A program made the position numbers and the translations under genes. A stretch of DNA of 36,507 nucleotides from Aggregatilineales bacterium (GTDB lineage Bacteria; Chloroflexota; Anaerolineae; Aggregatilineales; Phototrophicaceae), in assembly GCA_029975765.1 (NCBI GenBank), contig JARKOK010000089.1:1-36507 (forward strand). Direction: 5' to 3'. The notes under the pieces are model-generated. The model searched no databases. It was not told the DNA's origin and saw only the letters and a list, made by a program, of their open reading frames with translations. This document shows, one piece after another, positions 32,677 through 36,507 of this stretch; position 1 is the stretch's first letter; each line of letters begins with the position of its first letter.

Positions 32677-35270
32677 ACCTCGCCTTCCATTTCCAGCGCG
32701 GTCATCACCGCCCCTGCCTGAATCTCAGGGCGAATGGCCGTCGGCTGAACTGCCGGAACGGATGTAGGCTGGACGCTGCCCGTGACGACTCCACGCGGTA
32801 GGGCACGCGCAGCCGCTTCCAGCGAACGCAGAGCGCCGTTAAGTTCATCGGGCGAGCCGCTCCGCTGCGCCGGGCTAGAGCGCAACGCATCCCACAGCCC
32901 GTCCGGGAGATGTCCGCCCTGGCGCACATCCACGACCACCTGCGCCGCCTGCTGTGGGGTCAGGTTGAGCGCAACGGCTTGCGAAACAAAGTGCCCGACA
33001 GCGGCGGTATGGCTGCCGAAGGGATGGTGCTGATCCGGTGGCAGTCCCGCGCTTTGCGCGACGGTGGAGGCGGCCTGCTCAAAGGACAGCGGCGCAGCGC
33101 CGTTGGTCTGGCGGTAGCCGCCGACCGCTGCGCCAATCGCCTGTGCCAGCGACGGCAGGTCGATCACCTGCTGCCCCGTATCGGCGGTCAAGCCGCGTGT
33201 CAGCGTCCGCAGCGTGTCGGTACTCAATGGGGCAGAAGTCGCGCCAACCAACTGTGTTTTGAGGGCGTGCAGGAACTCGTCTGAATTCGGACTCAGGTTG
33301 GGCTGGGTCGTCTGCAAATTGCGAATGGCGGCAGCGACTTCGGCCATGTCATCTTCGGTGTGGGCATCCAGGACGCGGGCCACCTCCGGGGCGGCAGTCG
33401 AACCAATGGCATTCTGCAATCCGGCATAAGCGGCTGCCCGATCGGGCGCAGCGTAGTAATCACGTACTGCGCGCTCAGTGACAGGTGGCTCACTGGAACT
33501 GTCACGCCCCAGACGCTCGCGCTCAGCGGGCAGCGCGCCGGCAGCGGTAATGACCAGCCGCAGATCTTCTGCTGAAAACGCGCGGGTAGTTTCATCAGGC
33601 AGGCGCTGCGCTACTGCCGACTGAAAAGCCGGGCTGCTGGCGGGCAGCGCTGGGTTGGCGGCGCGGACGGCTTTCACCGCTGAAACGATCTCCAGCAATT
33701 CATCTTCGCTGTGCGAGTCCATGATGTGCGCCATCTGCGGCGCAGCCGCGCCAAAGGCGCGTTCCATACGCACCTCACGCGCCTTTTCCGAGCGGGGATG
33801 GTAATAGTCGCTGACCGCTTCTGCCGGGTCACTGGCTGCCGCGCGCTGGGCATCGGCGCGACGGGGTGGAATAACAACGCCGCCAACGATGGGTCCCAAC
33901 GCTGAACGCGCAATCGCCCCTTCGGTGAACTCACCCGCGAACTGCCCGATGCGCGTCTCCCGCAGACCGGGCAGCATCGAGGTCATGTAGGCGGCGCGCG
34001 ACAGCGTGGGGTTGTTGCCAAGCGCGATGCCCGCCGCCTGCGTCAGGTTGCTGCCCGTCGCCAGCGCCATCGCGCCGCCGGCAGCCCCCAGCGCCGCACC
34101 AGTCGCCATCCCGGCTGCGCTTGCGGCGACACCGCCGGGGGACAGCATCGTCCCACCCGTCACCTGTCCCATCGCCCCGAACAGCCGGTTGATGCCGTTC
34201 CAGATGGCCTTGAACGCCGCCAGCAGCAGGATGAAGACCAGCACCAGCCCGACCAGCACGGTGCCGAGTGTGACCACCGCGTTGCCCGTGACCGCCCCTA
34301 CCAGCACAAAGCTGATGATGAGCGACAGGAACAGCGACATCAGCACCGACTGGACGAACAACTCGATCACCAGATTCAGCACACTCCACACCAGCACCTC
34401 GGTGTGTTTGAAGAAGGCGAACAGGATGGCGATGAAGGCGGAGGCAAACGCCAGTCCCATCGCAATCGCCAGCGCCAGGTGGATGATCTGCTCCAGCACC
34501 CCGAAGACGGAAATGAAGCCGCCCATGAACAGCCGGGCGATGCCCTGTATCGCGCGTGCCAGCGATGCTTCACGCGCTTCACGCGACAGGTCGCCGAAGA
34601 ACGCCCCGCTGGTGGCAAAATCGAAGTAGCCCGCTGGCGCAAGATACGACCAGGGCAGACGCTCAATCGGATGCGGCGGATTGGGCGGCGCAATCACGTC
34701 ATAGGCATCCGCGCCGAGGTAACTCATCGCCACATCCAGGCCATCCACGTACTGGTCGCTGGGCAGAAACGCTCCAAATTGGTTGGTCGGCGTGGGGATG
34801 TCGGCTTCCGACCCGCTGCCGACCTGATCCAGCGCCGCCAGCGCGCCGCCGCCTTCGCTGAGCAGGCTCAGCCCTTCCTCGTAGAACGCGCCAGCAATGC
34901 CGCGCCGCATTTCCTCGACACCCTGGTAGAGCTGCGGGCTACCCTGAAACAGCAGCAGCGCCACCAGGAACCAAACCACCGCGCTCTTGAACTCGACCAC
35001 GCGAATCCGCAGGAACACGCCCATCAGGTAAGTGCCCGCCAGCACCAGCAGCGCGATGGTGAACACTGGACCGAGAAAGACCTCGGTCTGTGCGCCCAGC
35101 GAACTCAGCAGCGGCGTGAAGGCCTGGTTGATCAGCCAATCGGTGATCGCCATCACGACGTAGCCGGTTAGCAGCACCGCCCGCTGCAAGCCCCACAGGA
35201 CAGCGGCTGCCTCGTACAGGAAACTGTAGAGCATCTGCATTACAGGAACCACAATCGCGCCGTCTAACAT
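32673..35270 (-). CDS. VirB6/TrbL-like channel protein
   Basis: An 865-residue protein. The first 390 or so residues hold about seven or eight membrane helices, the pattern of VirB6/TrbL inner-membrane channel proteins. The C-terminal half (about 400-865) is soluble and Ala-rich, with two diverged copies of a roughly 92-residue unit (about 486-577 and 602-693) sharing DYY, then a 'D-[SA]-H-[ST]-E-D' motif. The ATG at 35270 has GGAGG 5 bases upstream, and I chose it over a start 222 bases earlier. The lipoprotein gene ends 13 bases before. The soluble part may bind VirB4 or the pore. Confidence 0.87.
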   Translation of the reverse strand: MLDGAIVVPVMQMLYSFLYEAAAVLWGLQRAVLLTGYVVMAITDWLINQAFTPLLSSLGAQTEVFLGPVFTIALLVLAGTYLMGVFLRIRVVEFKSAVVWFLVALLLFQGSPQLYQGVEEMRRGIAGAFYEEGLSLLSEGGGALAALDQVGSGSEADIPTPTNQFGAFLPSDQYVDGLDVAMSYLGADAYDVIAPPNPPHPIERLPWSYLAPAGYFDFATSGAFFGDLSREAREASLARAIQGIARLFMGGFISVFGVLEQIIHLALAIAMGLAFASAFIAILFAFFKHTEVLVWSVLNLVIELFVQSVLMSLFLSLIISFVLVGAVTGNAVVTLGTVLVGLVLVFILLLAAFKAIWNGINRLFGAMGQVTGGTMLSPGGVAASAAGMATGAALGAAGGAMALATGSNLTQAAGIALGNNPTLSRAAYMTSMLPGLRETRIGQFAGEFTEGAIARSALGPIVGGVVIPPRRADAQRAAASDPAEAVSDYYHPRSEKAREVRMERAFGAAAPQMAHIMDSHSEDELLEIVSAVKAVRAANPALPASSPAFQSAVAQRLPDETTRAFSAEDLRLVITAAGALPAERERLGRDSSSEPPVTERAVRDYYAAPDRAAAYAGLQNAIGSTAAPEVARVLDAHTEDDMAEVAAAIRNLQTTQPNLSPNSDEFLHALKTQLVGATSAPLSTDTLRTLTRGLTADTGQQVIDLPSLAQAIGAAVGGYRQTNGAAPLSFEQAASTVAQSAGLPPDQHHPFGSHTAAVGHFVSQAVALNLTPQQAAQVVVDVRQGGHLPDGLWDALRSSPAQRSGSPDELNGALRSLEAAARALPRGVVTGSVQPTSVPAVQPTAIRPEIQAGAVMTALEMEGEV

Positions 35271-35283
35271 GCTCGCCTCCTGC

Positions 35284-36240
35284 CTATTGCCCGCACCAGG
35301 TACACCAGGGCGGATACTGCGGCGTCCGTGAAGCGGTAGGCGTAGGAGCGAGGGCACTGGGTGTTGGCACGATGACACCCGAACCGGGGTTGATGGCACA
35401 TTCGGCGCTGACATCGTTCGCCCAGTAGGCGACATTGCCGCCCACCAGGTCGCCGTCGCGCCCATCCGCCAGCGGATCCAGCACCCAGCCAAACCGAACC
35501 GGTTCGCCGATGGGCGTGAACGCGGTCAGGGTCAGGCGGTAGACCTGTCCCGGCTGCACTTCCAGCACATCCAGCGCCTCCGGCAGCAAGGCGATCCCGG
35601 CAGCGTGCGCCGCTTCCGCCGATGCCCACCACTGCCCGCTGCGCGGCGTACCATCCGCATTCACCTCGGCGACGAACACCTGCCCGCCGGGGATGGTGGC
35701 GTACACCACCTGCCCGACGTTTTCGATTTCAATTTGCCAGGCGATCACCTGACGCGCGGCATCCAGCGGATAGACCGTGACGCTTTCGATCCGCAGGCGC
35801 AGGCTGATTTCCGACTCGAAACCGCCGGTATAGACATCTGCGCCCAGGAAGAAGCGCCCGGTCAGGACGTAAGGCGTGGGTGTCGGCCACGGAGTATGGG
35901 TGGGACGTGGCGTACTGGTCGCGCCGGGGACATAGTAGCCCGGTGTGCTGTAGCTCCCGCCCGGATAGGGCGTATTCGTCGCGCAGACGGAGCCGTTCCA
36001 GGTGCAGCCCGGCACCGGGGTATAGGTGGCATAACCGGAAGGGGGTCTGTAAATGGGCGGCTGCGCCTGCGTCGGTGCTTGCGTATGGGTCGCCAGCGGC
36101 GTACTGGTGGCGCAGATGAACTGCGGCAGGTCGCGGATGCGGACATTGCCCGCCGTCGCTGCGCCACAGGCGAGTACCGCTGCCAGCACCATCAGTCCGG
36201 CGAGAACTATCGAGAAGGTGGGACGTTTCGTGTCGGTCAT
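35284..36240 (-). CDS. Secreted lipoprotein with Thr-Pro-rich linker
   Basis: A 318-residue protein with a signal peptide and a lipobox-like VLAC ending at C25. Residues about 42-120 are a Thr/Pro/Gly-rich linker with repeated TxTP motifs, followed by a beta-rich domain (about 128-275) and a short Thr-Pro tail ending in a Cys-Trp segment (WCTWCGQ). This is the surface-lipoprotein style of Chloroflexota. Its place before the VirB6-like gene suggests an outer or peripheral part of the transfer apparatus. The start overlaps the upstream stop by ATGA. Confidence 0.8.
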   Translation of the reverse strand: MTDTKRPTFSIVLAGLMVLAAVLACGAATAGNVRIRDLPQFICATSTPLATHTQAPTQAQPPIYRPPSGYATYTPVPGCTWNGSVCATNTPYPGGSYSTPGYYVPGATSTPRPTHTPWPTPTPYVLTGRFFLGADVYTGGFESEISLRLRIESVTVYPLDAARQVIAWQIEIENVGQVVYATIPGGQVFVAEVNADGTPRSGQWWASAEAAHAAGIALLPEALDVLEVQPGQVYRLTLTAFTPIGEPVRFGWVLDPLADGRDGDLVGGNVAYWANDVSAECAINPGSGVIVPTPSALAPTPTASRTPQYPPWCTWCGQ

Positions 36241-36507
36241 GGGATCAACCCCGGCTGTGTGCCCGCCTCCAGCAGAAGCGTCCAGCGCGCCGTTTGTGCC
36301 CGTCCGCGCGCGGATCGCACGTTGAAGGTCTCGCCCAGGTATGGCACGACGACGGTCACGGCATTGGTGGTCAGCGCTTGCAGCGTGACGAAGCCGCTTG
36401 CGTCCGTCAGCCCGGCAGCCAGCGGCTGATTGGTCGTCGCATCCAGCAGTCGCACCGACATCCCCTGCACGCCTTCGTTGGCATCCGCGCTGTCATTGCG
36501 ATTCAGG
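36237..36507 (-). CDS. Partial surface protein, Ig/SdrD B-like unit
   Basis: The 3' part of a gene running off the right edge; the frame stays open to the last base. The visible 89 residues contain a 'DxxxNEGVQGMSV' then 'LTDASGFVTLQAL' pattern, typical of carboxypeptidase-regulatory or SdrD B-type beta-sandwich repeats of surface proteins. The GTG at 36470 is not a start; it is inside this longer frame. The stop overlaps the lipoprotein start by ATGA. Confidence 0.75.
   Translation of the reverse strand, partial: LNRNDSADANEGVQGMSVRLLDATTNQPLAAGLTDASGFVTLQALTTNAVTVVVPYLGETFNVRSARGRAQTARWTLLLEAGTQPGLIP

Overview
The window is about 36.5 kb of GC-rich bacterial DNA that reads as part of a large mobile element, either an integrative and conjugative element or a plasmid. 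I infer a Chloroflexota (Anaerolineae-like) host. The basis is the Thr-Pro-rich linkers in surface proteins, the lipoprotein style, the presence of a DUF4058 gene and the mixture of Gram-positive-like conjugation genes. No 16S rRNA or other phylogenetic marker is present, so the host assignment is an inference.

Layout. Positions 1-453 are non-coding, with two inverted repeats. The plus strand at 454-9208 carries DNA-processing genes: a DUF488-like protein, an RNase HI-SLOG fusion, a 628-aa unknown, a zinc-ribbon/PD-(D/E)XK-like nuclease, a 1311-aa N6-adenine methyltransferase-SNF2-type helicase fusion, and a RepB-type archaeo-eukaryotic primase. Positions 9205-15378 hold a cassette resembling the PRTRC (ParB-related, ThiF-related) systems. 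It has a 71-aa ubiquitin-like protein ending in Lys-Gly, an E2-like protein with a near-canonical E2 active-site signature, a ThiF/E1-like protein and several companions. A 312-bp non-coding gap inside the cassette holds at least six copies of a 20-bp repeat. Next come a minus-strand DUF4058 gene (15382-16446) and a type I restriction-modification locus (hsdM-hsdS-X-antitoxin-PIN toxin-hsdR, 16622-24381).

From 36507 down to 24384 the minus strand is one compact operon. In transcription order it holds a partial surface protein, a lipoprotein, a VirB6/TrbL-like channel protein, a single-pass protein with a possible dead sortase-like domain, a VirB2-like small membrane protein, a PrgI/VirB3-like protein, a VirB4 ATPase, a three-repeat protein, a small protein, topoisomerase IA, and a one-unit paralogue of the repeat protein. 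This is a type IV secretion/conjugation module. No relaxase or VirD4 coupling protein is visible, so the element probably continues beyond the right edge.

How it fits together (inference). The conjugation operon moves the element. The primase, helicase-methylase, RNase H and topoisomerase process or replicate its DNA. The RM and toxin-antitoxin genes stabilise it. The Ub-like/E2/E1 cassette is the most unusual part. It has the core parts of a protein-tagging pathway, but I find no JAB deubiquitinase, ParB or ParM partner in the window. No tRNA, rRNA, CRISPR array, integrase or transposase was found.
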